Positions 1 to 9,324 of a stretch of 64,000 nt of DNA are shown one piece after another. The position numbers and the translations under genes are program-made. The number at the start of each line of letters is the position of its first letter. Position 1 is the first letter of the stretch. Source of the stretch: Lachnospiraceae bacterium Zagget3 (GTDB lineage: Bacteria > Bacillota_A > Clostridia > Lachnospirales > Lachnospiraceae); contig MSHE01000032.1 of NCBI GenBank assembly GCA_001941025.1, positions 310,001 to 374,000 on the forward strand, given 5' to 3'. The notes under the pieces were generated by a model, which saw only the letters and a program-made list of their open reading frames with translations, was not told where the DNA came from and did no database searches.

Positions 1-295
1 TGCGGTCGAGCTGTTTGCACGCCTCCACATGCACGGAGATCAGGTCGGCCCCCGCGTCGACAAAGTCATCGATGTAGCGGATCGGTTCCTCGATCATGAG
101 GTGCACGTCAAAAATCCGCTCCGTACAGGGCCGGATGGACTTGATGATGGGCGCCCCATACGAGATCGCCGGCACAAACATGCCGTCCATGACATCGATG
201 TGCACATACTGCGCGCCCGCCCGGTCCAGCGTCTCGATCGCCTCTCCCAGGTGCGCGAAATCCGCGGCCAGAATGGATGGTGACAAACAGTTCAT
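1..295 (-). CDS. rpe: Ribulose-phosphate 3-epimerase, N-terminal part (cut by window edge)
   Basis: The first 98 codons are visible and the 3' end lies outside the window. The reading begins MNCLSPSILAADFAHLGEAI and continues with HIDVMDGMFVP and FDVHLMIEEP, the substrate and metal-binding signatures of the TIM-barrel epimerase that interconverts ribulose 5-phosphate and xylulose 5-phosphate in the pentose phosphate pathway. The ATG at 293-295 follows an AGAGAGGA ribosome site. It lies 26 bases downstream of rsgA, the same order as cpgA-rpe in Bacillus subtilis, so it is probably the next gene of that operon. Confidence 0.95.
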   Translation of the reverse strand, partial: MNCLSPSILAADFAHLGEAIETLDRAGAQYVHIDVMDGMFVPAISYGAPIIKSIRPCTERIFDVHLMIEEPIRYIDDFVDAGADLISVHVEACKQLDR

Positions 296-321
296 AGGTG
301 TCCTCTCTTAAACAATCTTTT

Positions 322-1260
322 TTAGTAGCGTTTGGCTTCCTTTAACTCCCTGCGGATCTGTGTGTAGCTCGCGTACCGGCTCTGACTGATCCGTCCGTCT
401 TCCAGGGCGGCGCGCACCGCGCAGCCCGGTTCACTGATGTGGCTGCAGCCACGGAAGCGGCAGGGCGTTTCCTCCTGCGCCCGGACAAACTCCGGGAAAA
501 AATCTCCCAGGGTGTCCGCGTCCACCTGCCGGATCCCCTCGGGAGCCTGTGTCCCCTCCGTGTCCCCCTCGCCGAATGCCACGGCGGAAAGGGAGGAAAA
601 CCCCGGCGTGTCCACGAGAAACGTCGCGTCGTCCACGGTGATCAGCTCCGCGTGGCGGGTCGTGTTTTTCCCCCGTTCGATCTTTCGGGAGAGTTCTCCG
701 GTCTCCATGTGCGCGTGCGGCGCGGCCCTGTTGATCAGGGTGGATTTTCCGACGCCGGACGGTCCGGCGACCACACTCGTTTTCCCAGAGAGCCGCGCGA
801 GAAGCGCCTCGACCCCATCGCTGGTTTTCGCGCTGAAAAAAAAGATCGGATAACCGCAGGGGGCATAGATCGCGCGAAAGCGTTCGATCTCTTCTTCCGT
901 GGCCAGATCGGTCTTGTTCATACAGATCACGGCCGGAACATCCTGCTGTTCCATCAGCACCAGGAATCGGTCCAGCAGGCCCAGATTCGGCTTGGGCGCC
1001 GACAGCGCGAAGAAGACCAGCGCCTGATCGACATTGGCGACCAGCGGCCGGATGAGCGCGTTTTTCCGCGGAAGGATCTCGGGGACGTTTCCCGTCTTCT
1101 CCTGCTCGTCGATCACATCGATCGCGACATCATCGCCGACCAGGGGCTTGATGTTTTCATTGCGGAATACTCCTCTGGCTTTGCACTCATACACTCCGGA
1201 TCCCGTCACATGGACATAGTAGAATCCGCCGACTCCCTTGACGATCTTTCCATAGCTCAT
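322..1260 (-). CDS. rsgA: Ribosome small-subunit biogenesis GTPase RsgA
   Basis: A 312-residue circularly permuted GTPase that checks late 30S maturation. The motifs appear in the permuted order expected of the family: NKTD (115-118) comes before the P-loop GPSGVGKST (166-174) and DTPG (217-220). An N-terminal OB-fold region precedes them. The C-terminal zinc knuckle is visible as C267, C272, H274 and C280. A short acidic stretch around residues 230-245 is an insertion before the zinc domain. The start ATG has only a weak GAGTGA ribosome site and lies 12 bases after prkC, which fits translational coupling in the stp-prkC-rsgA-rpe operon. Confidence 0.96.
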   Translation of the reverse strand: MSYGKIVKGVGGFYYVHVTGSGVYECKARGVFRNENIKPLVGDDVAIDVIDEQEKTGNVPEILPRKNALIRPLVANVDQALVFFALSAPKPNLGLLDRFLVLMEQQDVPAVICMNKTDLATEEEIERFRAIYAPCGYPIFFFSAKTSDGVEALLARLSGKTSVVAGPSGVGKSTLINRAAPHAHMETGELSRKIERGKNTTRHAELITVDDATFLVDTPGFSSLSAVAFGEGDTEGTQAPEGIRQVDADTLGDFFPEFVRAQEETPCRFRGCSHISEPGCAVRAALEDGRISQSRYASYTQIRRELKEAKRY

Positions 1261-1272
1261 AAATCACTCATG

Positions 1273-3348
1273 TCACTCTTGCTTGAAGGAGACTTCCTGC
1301 TCCTGATCGGATTCCAGCTCGTTGCCGTCCGCGTCCGTATAATACCAGTTGATGATCAGGGTCCCTCGGTCGACACCCGTTATGCCGTACACCTCAACCG
1401 TATACGGGAAACTCGTGATCCCGGTCCACGCCTGGATCAGATCATCGCTCTCAGCCTTGTAGAGATAGATGTCCGCGTAGGTCAGGTTCACATCCGGCGC
1501 GTTGATCTGGGATTTGATATAGTAGGTAACTTCTTCCACCCCCAGGCTTACCACCAGATCCACCGAGGTTCCCTCACTGACGGTGGAACCGGCGGAAACG
1601 CTTTGGCTGATCACGTTGCCCTCCGAGACGGAATTGCTGTAATCCTGTGTCACGGTGCCGATATTTAAGCCCGCGTTCCCGAGCGCGGTCCTGGCATCGC
1701 TCTCCGGCTCGCCGACGACACTCGGTACCGTTGTGGACTCCGTGCCCTGGCTGACATAGAGGACGATGGTATCACCCGCTTTGCCGTTGTTGCCGCCGGG
1801 CGGGCTCTGACTGATCACATCGCCGGCAGCCACGGTCCCGCTGTACTGGAATTCCCTCGACACGGAAAAGCCGAGATCCTCCAGGGTGCTGGTCGCGGAA
1901 TCCGCGTTGGTCCCGGTCACATCCGGAATGTAAATATACTCTTTGGCGGCATCCGCCGCGATCACGACATCGATGGTCGATCCACGCGCGACCTTCTCGC
2001 CCTTTGTCACGCTCTGCTGGATGATTTCCCCGACGTTGTAGGCCTCCGAGGCCTGCTCGTCGACCGGATTGATGATCAGATCCAGATCATCCACGGCCTC
2101 CTGCGCCTGCGACACGGTCAGACCGAGCACACTGATCATCTCCACTTCCTCCGTGGTCTCGGGCTCCTCGGCCGTTGTCGTCGTCTCCTCGGTGTTCGCG
2201 TTCCGGTTGGACCTGGAACCAAATTGGAACCACCCTAAGAAACTGCCCAGAATGAAGATCACGATCACGATGATCACAATCAAAATGACGATACGGAGTA
2301 CATTGATAACCCGCTCCATCCGGGGATTGATATCCCCCTCGTCCTCCTCGTCGTCCTCCTCGTCGTCATCGTCATAGATATAGGCGTATCGGTCGTCGGT
2401 ATCCTCCGGCTCTTCCTCCTGCCCGTATCCGTTGGCAGCGGCATTTTCCTGGATTTCCCGCGCTTCTTCCTCTGTTAAAACACGGGTCGCGCCCGTGTCC
2501 ATCCCGGCGATCACAACAAAGTCTTCGTATGGCGTGATCAGGGCTTTGCGCAGGTCCGCCAGCAGGCTGTCAATCGATTCATAGCGCTTGTCCGGGCTCT
2601 TTTGGGTACATTTTAAGATAATCTTTTCCAGACTGATAGGGAGATCCGGCGCGTACGTGCTCGGTGTCACCATCTCATCCTGCAGATGCTTGATGGCAAT
2701 CTCCACGGCGCTGTCGCCGTCATACGGCACACGGCCGGTCACCATCTCGTACATGACGATGCCGAGAGAATAGATGTCGCTTCGGTTGCTGACATAGCCG
2801 TTCCGGGCCTGTTCCGGCGAAGAGTAGTGGACGGAGCCCATCACATCCGAGCGGATGGTGTCCTCCGAAGCCGCGCGGGCAATACCAAAATCCGTCACTT
2901 TCACTTTGCCGTCGGAAGAAATGATAATGTTCTGCGGCTTGATGTCCCGGTGGATGATGTTGTTCGCGTGCGCCGCCTGAATGCCGCGCGCCACCTGGAT
3001 CGCGATACTGAGCGTTTCGCGGTAGTTTAACCGCCCCTTTTTCTCAACGTAGTCCTTCAGCGTGATGCCGGGAACATACTCCATGACGATATAATAGGAG
3101 CCGTTTTGCGAACCCACATCATAGACGTTGACGATGTTCGGGTGCTCCAAACCGGCCGCGGCCTGCGCCTCGGCGCGGAACTTGCTGACGAAGCTCTCGT
3201 CACTCGAATACTCCGGCTTTAAGACCTTGATCGCCACAGTCCGGCTGAGCTTGCAGTCCTTCGCCTTATAAACATCCGCCATACCGCCGGAGCCGATCAG
3301 CTCCTCGATCGCGTATCTTCCGCCAATCATCATGCCCTGTTGTATCAT
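1273..3348 (-). CDS. prkC: PASTA-domain Ser/Thr protein kinase
   Basis: A membrane-bound eukaryotic-type kinase of 691 residues that senses cell-wall fragments and phosphorylates cytoplasmic targets. The kinase domain spans about 12-270, with catalytic Lys41, HRD at 133-135 and DFG at 153-155. A very acidic Asp/Glu juxtamembrane stretch (about 310-340) precedes one membrane span (about 351-372). Three PASTA repeats follow outside the membrane (about 403-615), then a C-terminal domain of about 75 residues. I chose the ATG at 3346-3348; an in-frame TTG 15 bases upstream is less likely because the GAGAGG ribosome site overlaps it. That site lies inside the last codons of stp, four bases away, so the phosphatase and kinase are coupled. 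Confidence 0.95.
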   Translation of the reverse strand: MIQQGMMIGGRYAIEELIGSGGMADVYKAKDCKLSRTVAIKVLKPEYSSDESFVSKFRAEAQAAAGLEHPNIVNVYDVGSQNGSYYIVMEYVPGITLKDYVEKKGRLNYRETLSIAIQVARGIQAAHANNIIHRDIKPQNIIISSDGKVKVTDFGIARAASEDTIRSDVMGSVHYSSPEQARNGYVSNRSDIYSLGIVMYEMVTGRVPYDGDSAVEIAIKHLQDEMVTPSTYAPDLPISLEKIILKCTQKSPDKRYESIDSLLADLRKALITPYEDFVVIAGMDTGATRVLTEEEAREIQENAAANGYGQEEEPEDTDDRYAYIYDDDDEEDDEEDEGDINPRMERVINVLRIVILIVIIVIVIFILGSFLGWFQFGSRSNRNANTEETTTTAEEPETTEEVEMISVLGLTVSQAQEAVDDLDLIINPVDEQASEAYNVGEIIQQSVTKGEKVARGSTIDVVIAADAAKEYIYIPDVTGTNADSATSTLEDLGFSVSREFQYSGTVAAGDVISQSPPGGNNGKAGDTIVLYVSQGTESTTVPSVVGEPESDARTALGNAGLNIGTVTQDYSNSVSEGNVISQSVSAGSTVSEGTSVDLVVSLGVEEVTYYIKSQINAPDVNLTYADIYLYKAESDDLIQAWTGITSFPYTVEVYGITGVDRGTLIINWYYTDADGNELESDQEQEVSFKQE

Positions 3349-3352
3349 ATAG

Positions 3353-4084
3353 TTACCTCTCAAACTCAGGATCGATCGTGATCACTGTAATATTGTCTTT
3401 TCCACCGTGCTCATTCGCGAGCTCCACCAAATGTTCCGTATTTTTTGCCAGGCTCTTCGACTTCTTCATGGCGGACAGGATCTCGTCATCCTCCACCATG
3501 TTTGTCAGCCCGTCGGTACACAGGAGCACGATCTCGCCCGGCGCGAGCGTCTCTTCAAAGATGTCCGGCTTCACCGTGTCGGACGCGCCCATCGCCCGTG
3601 TGATAATGTTTTTATCCGGGTGAAACTTCGCCGTCTCCTCATCGATCTCGCCCCGCAGGAGCATCTCGTTCACGAGGGAGTGGTCCTCGGTCACCTGGCG
3701 GATCGTATCGCCGATCACATACAGTCTGCTGTCGCCCACATTCGCGACGATCAGCGTATGGTCGACCAACACGGCAGCCACCAGCGTGGTCCCCATGCCC
3801 GTCATCTTGGGATGCTCCCCGGCATATTCCCGCAGCGTACCGTTCGCCTGCTCCAGGCACTCCCGCAGAACGTTCGGGATCTTGACTTTGCGGGTCTTGC
3901 GCGCCGTCTCACATATGGTCTCCACGACATTTCTGGAAGCGAAATCTCCGCCGCTGTGTCCACCCATTCCATCCGCGACAAGGAAGAGGTTTGGCAAGGC
4001 GCCCACCGGTTCCTCCGACGCAAAAAAATAGTCCTGGTTCATTTCGCGGCGGACTCCGATATCCGTTAAAGAACACACTTTCAT
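3353..4084 (-). CDS. stp: PP2C-family Ser/Thr phosphatase (Stp/PrpC)
   Basis: A 243-residue metal-dependent phosphatase that reverses PrkC phosphorylation. The PP2C signatures are clear: RREMNQD near residue 12, VADGMGGHSGG at 36-46 and NVGDSRLY in the centre, then a C-terminal GGKDNITVI. Its ATG overlaps the rlmN stop codon as ATGA, and prkC starts four bases after its own stop. The order rlmN-stp-prkC-rsgA is the conserved Firmicutes arrangement. Confidence 0.96.
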   Translation of the reverse strand: MKVCSLTDIGVRREMNQDYFFASEEPVGALPNLFLVADGMGGHSGGDFASRNVVETICETARKTRKVKIPNVLRECLEQANGTLREYAGEHPKMTGMGTTLVAAVLVDHTLIVANVGDSRLYVIGDTIRQVTEDHSLVNEMLLRGEIDEETAKFHPDKNIITRAMGASDTVKPDIFEETLAPGEIVLLCTDGLTNMVEDDEILSAMKKSKSLAKNTEHLVELANEHGGKDNITVITIDPEFER

Positions 4085-5130
4085 CGCTGCTGCTTTACCC
4101 TTTCTGAGTATCCTTTCCGCAATTGTCCGCAGGCTCCGTCGATATCACGGCCCATTTCTCTTCTTATAGTAACATTTCTTCCGTATTTTTCAAGTTTATT
4201 TTTAAAGGTCAGGACTTGTTCCCTCCCCGGCTGGTGCCAGTTTTTTTCCCGCACCGGATTGACCGGGATCAGGTTCACATGGCAGTTTAAATTCGCGATC
4301 CAGCCGCCCAGAAGCGCGGAGTCCCGGCCCGTGTCGTTGACGCCCCGGATAAGGCAGTATTCGAGTGTCACCCGCCTCCCGGTCTCCTCAAAATAATACG
4401 CGCAGGCGTCGAAGAGGGCTTCCAAATCCCATGTCTTCGCGACGGGCATGATCTCCTCCCGCGTCGCCTGGTCCGCGGCATGCAGGGAGACCGCCAGCGT
4501 GATGGCCAGATGCTCCCGCGCCAGCTCCTTCATCTGCGGAACGAGACCGCAGGTCGAGACCGTCACGCTTCGCTGGCTGATATGCAGTCCATTCTCGTCG
4601 GTCAGCATGCCGAGAAACACCAGCAGATTGCGCAGGTTGTCAAGCGGCTCTCCCGTTCCCATGACAACGACGTTCGAGACACGCTCGCCCAGGTCGGCGC
4701 TCACGCGATAGACCTGTCCCAGCATCTCCGCCGGGGTGAGGTTCCGCACGAATCCACCGATCGAGGAGGCGCAAAACGCGCAGCCCATCCGGCATCCCAC
4801 CTGCGAGGAAATGCAGACCGAATAGCCGTGCCGGTATTTCATCAGCACGCTCTCGACCGTATTGCCGTCGCTTAAAGCGAACAGATACTTGCGCGTCCCG
4901 TCCTGTTTCGACACCTGACAGGCGAGCTGCTCCAGAACGGTAAATTTGCACTGTTCCCGGATCTTCTGCTTCAGACGGTCCGGAATGTTGCTCATCGCGT
5001 CGAGGCTGTCCACCTGTTTCTCGTGCATCCACTGATACAGCTGCTGCGCGCGGTATTTGGGTTCTCCCTGCTCCTGCACCCACAGCTCCAGGTCCGTAAG
5101 CGGCAGGGACTTGATGTCCACTCTTTTCAT
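4081..5130 (-). CDS. rlmN: 23S rRNA (adenine-2503-C2)/tRNA methyltransferase RlmN
   Basis: A radical-SAM methylase of 349 residues that methylates A2503 of 23S rRNA and A37 of some tRNAs. The 4Fe-4S cysteines are C113, C117 and C120 (CRMGCAFC). MGTGEPLDN and the late SLHAADQ motif are also family marks. I start at the ATG at 5128-5130, preceded by GGGAGGATC; a longer in-frame reading to 5199 lacks a ribosome site and family similarity. The stop overlaps the stp start by ATGA. Confidence 0.96.
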   Translation of the reverse strand: MKRVDIKSLPLTDLELWVQEQGEPKYRAQQLYQWMHEKQVDSLDAMSNIPDRLKQKIREQCKFTVLEQLACQVSKQDGTRKYLFALSDGNTVESVLMKYRHGYSVCISSQVGCRMGCAFCASSIGGFVRNLTPAEMLGQVYRVSADLGERVSNVVVMGTGEPLDNLRNLLVFLGMLTDENGLHISQRSVTVSTCGLVPQMKELAREHLAITLAVSLHAADQATREEIMPVAKTWDLEALFDACAYYFEETGRRVTLEYCLIRGVNDTGRDSALLGGWIANLNCHVNLIPVNPVREKNWHQPGREQVLTFKNKLEKYGRNVTIRREMGRDIDGACGQLRKGYSERVKQQR

Positions 5131-5199
5131 ATGATCCTCCCGCGAAACTTGGGCATCGCGTCTCTTTGCGCCACGATGCCGGCTAATACCGTACAGCAC

Positions 5200-6627
5200 T
5201 TACGCCTCCCGCTGCAATTTCGCCATGTAAAATCCGTCGCATCCCTCATCGGGAAGCAGCTGCAGCTCCCGCGCGAGCGAAAACGCCGGAAACCGCGCAA
5301 GAAACCACTGTACGTTCTCCCCGTTTTCCTCCTCCGTCATCGTGCAGGTGCTGTATAAAAGCGTCCCGCCCGGCCGCACGTAGTCCGCCGCGGCCGCGAG
5401 GATCTCCCGCTGCTTTTCGGCGAGGTCTCTGATCCCCTCTTCGGAGGCGTGATATTTGATATCCGGCTTGTGTCCGATGACGCCCAGCCCCGAACAGGGC
5501 AGATCGGCGATCACCAGATCCGCCTCATTTACCCACCGCGGATCCGAAACCCGCGCGTCCCACACTTCGGCGCGCACGTTCGGGACGTGGCAGCGCGCGA
5601 GGTTCTCGCGGATCACGGCAGTTTTTTCCCTGGTCAGATCGCGGGCCGTCACCTGTCCGGCGCGGACATCGGCCGCTCTGACGCACTGTCCGTCCCAGTC
5701 TCCGGCCGCTCCGGCGCGCTGTATGCGCGATGCCGCGTGCATGCTCTTGCCGCCCGGCGCGGCGCAGACATCGAGTACGGCGTCGCCCAGCTGCGGGTCG
5801 GCCAGTTCGACCGCCATCATGGAGGCGACATCCTGCGGATACAGCGTCCCATCCGCGAACTCCGGGATCTCCTCCAGACGATCATAGCCTTCCAGTAAAA
5901 ACGCGTACGACAGGCGCGGATCGACCGTCACGCGGATGCCCTGCGCCTCCAGAGATGCTTTTACCTCCTCCGGGGCCTTTGCCCGGGTGTCGACGCGGAC
6001 ACAGAGCGGCCGCTCGGCGAGATACGCCTCCAGAATGCGCGCGCACCGTTCCTGTCCATAGGCATCGAGATAGCGTGTCACGATCCACTCCGGCATGGAA
6101 TAGCGCACGGAAAGCGCACGGACCGGATCCTCGTCCATCGGGGGACAGGAAATCGCGTCCTTGTTTCTCGCGATCGCGCGAAGCACCCCGTTGACAAACC
6201 CGGAGAGGCCGGAAAAGCCGCGTTTTTTCGTAATCCGGACCGCCTCATTCACCACAACGGCGTCCGGCGCGGCGTCCAGATAAAGAAGCTGGTAGAGCGC
6301 GCTTCGTAAGATGGCGCGGATCACCGGCTTCATTTTTTGCGTTTTGGTATCGGAGAATTGATCTAAGATATAGTCCAGCTCGATCCGGCGCTCCACGCAT
6401 CCTTTGCTGACGCGCCCCACAAACGCGCGGTCGTGACGGGATACGGCATCCTGCCGTGCGAACACCTCCGCGAGAGCGCGGTCCAGATAGGTGTCGTTTT
6501 GATCTACCGCCAGAAGGACCTCCACCCCGAGATCTCTCGCGTCGTTTTGTGCAGTCCCGCGTTTTTTGCCGTCCGGCGGCACATCCGTTCTTTGCGCGCC
6601 ATCCTCCCGCGCTTTGTCGTCAGCCAT
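5200..6627 (-). CDS. rsmB: 16S rRNA (cytosine-967-C5)-methyltransferase RsmB
   Basis: A 475-residue m5C methyltransferase. An N-terminal NusB-like RNA-binding domain (about 32-155) is followed by a Rossmann methyltransferase domain with CAAPGGKS at 288-295. The two catalytic cysteines are visible as C378 in DLPCSG and C428 in STCTM. A polar stretch of about 25 residues (about 305-330) lengthens the loop after the SAM motif compared with the usual protein, and the N terminus has a charged extension of about 30 residues. I chose the ATG at 6625-6627 behind CGGAGG. A longer frame would overlap the upstream peptidase gene. Confidence 0.94.
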   Translation of the reverse strand: MADDKAREDGAQRTDVPPDGKKRGTAQNDARDLGVEVLLAVDQNDTYLDRALAEVFARQDAVSRHDRAFVGRVSKGCVERRIELDYILDQFSDTKTQKMKPVIRAILRSALYQLLYLDAAPDAVVVNEAVRITKKRGFSGLSGFVNGVLRAIARNKDAISCPPMDEDPVRALSVRYSMPEWIVTRYLDAYGQERCARILEAYLAERPLCVRVDTRAKAPEEVKASLEAQGIRVTVDPRLSYAFLLEGYDRLEEIPEFADGTLYPQDVASMMAVELADPQLGDAVLDVCAAPGGKSMHAASRIQRAGAAGDWDGQCVRAADVRAGQVTARDLTREKTAVIRENLARCHVPNVRAEVWDARVSDPRWVNEADLVIADLPCSGLGVIGHKPDIKYHASEEGIRDLAEKQREILAAAADYVRPGGTLLYSTCTMTEEENGENVQWFLARFPAFSLARELQLLPDEGCDGFYMAKLQREA

Positions 6628-6646
6628 ACGCGCATCCTCCGTTTCG

Positions 6647-7429
6647 TTACCGCCTGCGGCCGCCATAGATGAGGAGCAGACGGAGAAGCTGCAGGATGGT
6701 CGCGGCGGTGCTGGCCACGTAGGTCATCGCGGCGGCAGTCAACACTTTTCTCGTGTATTTTAATTCCTCGGTGCCGAGGATGCCGGTTTCATCAAGCACC
6801 TTCATCGCGCGGTGGGACGCGTTGAACTCGACCGGCAGCGTCACGAGCTGGAACACAACGGTAGCGGAAAACAAAATGATGCCGATGTCCACCAGGATGC
6901 TGCTGCTTCCCAGAAAGATCGAACCGAGGATGATGATCGGCCAGGACAGCGTGGAACAGACATTTACGACCGGCACCAATCCGCCGCGCACACGCAGCGG
7001 CACATAGTGCTTGTGATGCTGGATCGCGTGCCCGCACTCGTGCGCCGCGATCCCCACGGCAGCGACGGAAGTGCTTTGAAACGAGCTGTCCGACAGCGCC
7101 AGTGTCTTTTTGGCCGGATTGTAGTGATCTTTTAAGGTTCCGCTGATATGCGTGATCTGTACATCGGTGATGCCCTGGCTGCGCAGAATCTTTTCCGCGG
7201 CCTGCGCTCCGGTCAGGCGGGACGCGCTTTGCACTTTGGCGTATTTATTGTAGGTCCGGCGAAGCCGCGCGGACGCGATCAAACAGATCACGACGCCCGC
7301 TATGACCAGCAGGTAGGTCCAGGCCCAGCTCAGGTTGCCTCCGTAGTAGCTGCCGTAGCCGTAACCGTAGCCGTAGCCGAGGCCGCTGCTGTAGCCGAGG
7401 CCAGGGCCGTATCCATATCCATAATACAT
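6647..7429 (-). CDS. Membrane zinc metallopeptidase, YugP-like (Zn_peptidase_2)
   Basis: A 260-residue integral membrane protein with the zinc-protease motif HECGHAIQH in the middle and membrane spans at about 37-53 and in the second half. This matches the neutral zinc metallopeptidase family that includes B. subtilis YugP; the substrate is unknown. The first 32 residues are almost entirely Gly, Tyr and Ser (YGYGYG repeats), an unusual low-complexity cap facing away from the first membrane span. The gene sits between fmt and rsmB, which are adjacent in B. subtilis, so it is an insertion in a conserved cluster. Confidence 0.9.
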   Translation of the reverse strand: MYYGYGYGPGLGYSSGLGYGYGYGYGSYYGGNLSWAWTYLLVIAGVVICLIASARLRRTYNKYAKVQSASRLTGAQAAEKILRSQGITDVQITHISGTLKDHYNPAKKTLALSDSSFQSTSVAAVGIAAHECGHAIQHHKHYVPLRVRGGLVPVVNVCSTLSWPIIILGSIFLGSSSILVDIGIILFSATVVFQLVTLPVEFNASHRAMKVLDETGILGTEELKYTRKVLTAAAMTYVASTAATILQLLRLLLIYGGRRR

Positions 7430-7501
7430 TCCGATGTTCTCCTTTGCGTCGCCCTTCTCACAGAGGGCGGGTGTATCGTATAAGTATAATAAAAATTTCC
7501 G

Positions 7502-8473
7502 TTATCCGAGGATATCCCCGGTCTTCATGGAATAGCCTCGTAAAAACGCGTCGCAGGACATGGGTTTCTTGCCCTCAGGCTGGACTTCCTTAAGCACAAG
7601 AAGTCCCTCTCCGGTCTGGACGGCGATCGCATCCCGCGTCACTTCCACGATCGTGCCGGGCTGCGGTTTGCCTGCCCCGGCCGCCTGCGCGTCCGCGCCG
7701 GGCGCCGCGGTGCCGCAAGCCTCCCGCACGGCGGCCTTGCGGATCTTTAACGTCTTCCCGTTCCAGTGCGTATAAGTGCCGGGCCAGGGGTCCAGACCCC
7801 GGACCAGGCGTTCCAATTCCACCGCCGGCTTCGTCCAGTCGAGCCGGCCCATCTCTTTTTTGATCGTTTTTGTCTTCGTCGCCTGCGCGGAATCCTGCGG
7901 CGTGTAGGTCGCGGATCCGTCCGCGATCGCCGCCAGCGTCCGCACACAGAGCCGCGCGCCAACCTCGCTTAATTTTTCAAACAGGCTGCCCCCGGTCTCA
8001 TCCGGAGCCAGCGCGACCTCTTCGGTGAGGATGATGTCCCCCGTGTCCAGGCCCGCGTCCATGCGCATCGTGGTAACGCCGGTGACCTCTTCCCCGTTGA
8101 TCACGGCCCACTGGATTGGGGCCGCGCCGCGGTACTTCGGAAGCAGTGACGCGTGCACGTTGACGCATCCAAAGCGCGGTGCCGCGAGGATCTCCTCCGG
8201 CAGGATCTGCCCATAGGCGACCACAACGATGATGTCCGCGTCCTGCTGTTTTATATAGTCCACACATTCTGGATCCCGGATCCGCTCCGGCTGGTACACG
8301 GTGAGGCCATGCGCGCAGGCCGCCTCTTTGACCGGCGATGCCGCCGGTGCGCCATGCCGTCCCTTCGGGCGGTCGGGCTGTGTCACAACGAGGGCGATCT
8401 CATGGCCAGCCGCGAGCAGCGCCTCCAACGTCGGCACGGAGAAATCCGGTGTTCCCATAAACACGATCCGCAT
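7502..8473 (-). CDS. fmt: Methionyl-tRNA formyltransferase
   Basis: A 323-residue enzyme that formylates initiator Met-tRNA using 10-formyl-THF. It begins MRIVFMGTPDFSVP, and the catalytic triad is visible as N106, H108 (NVHASLLPKYRG) and D143. A C-terminal OB-type tRNA-binding domain follows from about 205. The ATG lies one base after the def stop, with GGAGAGGG inside the def tail as ribosome site, so the deformylase and formyltransferase are translationally coupled. A longer in-frame reading upstream is only the shadow of the acidic def tail. Confidence 0.96.
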   Translation of the reverse strand: MRIVFMGTPDFSVPTLEALLAAGHEIALVVTQPDRPKGRHGAPAASPVKEAACAHGLTVYQPERIRDPECVDYIKQQDADIIVVVAYGQILPEEILAAPRFGCVNVHASLLPKYRGAAPIQWAVINGEEVTGVTTMRMDAGLDTGDIILTEEVALAPDETGGSLFEKLSEVGARLCVRTLAAIADGSATYTPQDSAQATKTKTIKKEMGRLDWTKPAVELERLVRGLDPWPGTYTHWNGKTLKIRKAAVREACGTAAPGADAQAAGAGKPQPGTIVEVTRDAIAVQTGEGLLVLKEVQPEGKKPMSCDAFLRGYSMKTGDILG

Positions 8474-8474
8474 A

Positions 8475-9314
8475 TCAGCTGCCCTCTCCGGTTTCGCTGC
8501 TCTGTCCGGTTTCGCTGCTCTCTCCGGTCTCGCTGCTCTCCCCGGGCTCGCTGCTCTTTCCTTCCTCGTTGGCCTTTCCGGCTTCCTCGCCTTCCTCGCC
8601 GTCTTCTTCCTCTTCATCGGAGTCCGAGTGCCCCGCGTCGCGGATCTCGCCTTCGACAAACTCGACATACGTATGGCCCTCGAGGTGGTCGACTTCGTGG
8701 CAGATCGCGCGGGCGAGGAGCCCGTCGGCCTCCAGCTCGTACTCTTCCATGTTCTCGTCGAAATAGGTCACGGTGACTTCGTTCGGACGGGTGACCGTCC
8801 CTACTTTGCCGGGCAGGCTCAGGCATCCTTCATCCCCGGTCTGCTCGCCTTCCTTGCGCGTGATCACAGGATTGATCATGATGAGGGGGCCCTCGTCTTC
8901 CTCCTCTTCTCCATCCTCCGCGGCCTCTTCGCCGGGCGGCGCTGTATCTTCGCCGGCCTCCGCGGCCTCTTCGCCGGACGGCTGCTCTTTTTCCCCTGCT
9001 TCCGCGGCGTCTTCACCGGACGGCTGCTCTTTTTCCCCTGCTTCCGCGGCCGCGGCATCTTCGCCGTCTTCCGCGGCGTCTTCGCCGAGCTGTTTCTCTT
9101 CCGCTTCCTCCACGCCGGGCTGCCAGATGTCAATGACCACGACCCGGCGCAGCACGCCGACCTGCGGCGCGGCCAGACCGATCCCGTCAGCATCGTACAT
9201 GGTTTCCAGCAAGTCCTCGATCAGCTCCGTGATACGCGGAGTGATCTCCTTTACTTCTCTGCAGGGTTTAGTTAACATCTCATCGCCGATCATGCGAATC
9301 TCACGTAATGCCAT
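8475..9314 (-). CDS. def: Peptide deformylase with long acidic insertion and tail
   Basis: Removes the formyl group from nascent peptides. The three metal-site motifs are intact: GIGLAAPQ (44-51), EGCLS (162-166) and HEVDH (206-210). The protein is 279 residues against about 150-190 for the family. The extra length is an insertion of about 75 Glu/Ala/Gly/Asp-rich residues (about 68-142) between motifs I and II, including the repeated unit EAGEKEQPSGE at 91-101 and 105-115, and an acidic Ser/Glu/Gly tail from 230. I start at the ATG at 9312-9314 with AGAGGAG in front; the priA stop lies in that ribosome site. An upstream GTG is possible. Confidence 0.94.
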   Translation of the reverse strand: MALREIRMIGDEMLTKPCREVKEITPRITELIEDLLETMYDADGIGLAAPQVGVLRRVVVIDIWQPGVEEAEEKQLGEDAAEDGEDAAAAEAGEKEQPSGEDAAEAGEKEQPSGEEAAEAGEDTAPPGEEAAEDGEEEEDEGPLIMINPVITRKEGEQTGDEGCLSLPGKVGTVTRPNEVTVTYFDENMEEYELEADGLLARAICHEVDHLEGHTYVEFVEGEIRDAGHSDSDEEEEDGEEGEEAGKANEEGKSSEPGESSETGESSETGQSSETGEGS

Positions 9315-9324
9315 TGTTTCTCCT

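Noticed and set aside
439..1668. 409-codon plus-strand frame across rsgA and the end of prkC
   Set aside because: It is antisense to two well-supported genes, with no family likeness and no ribosome site.
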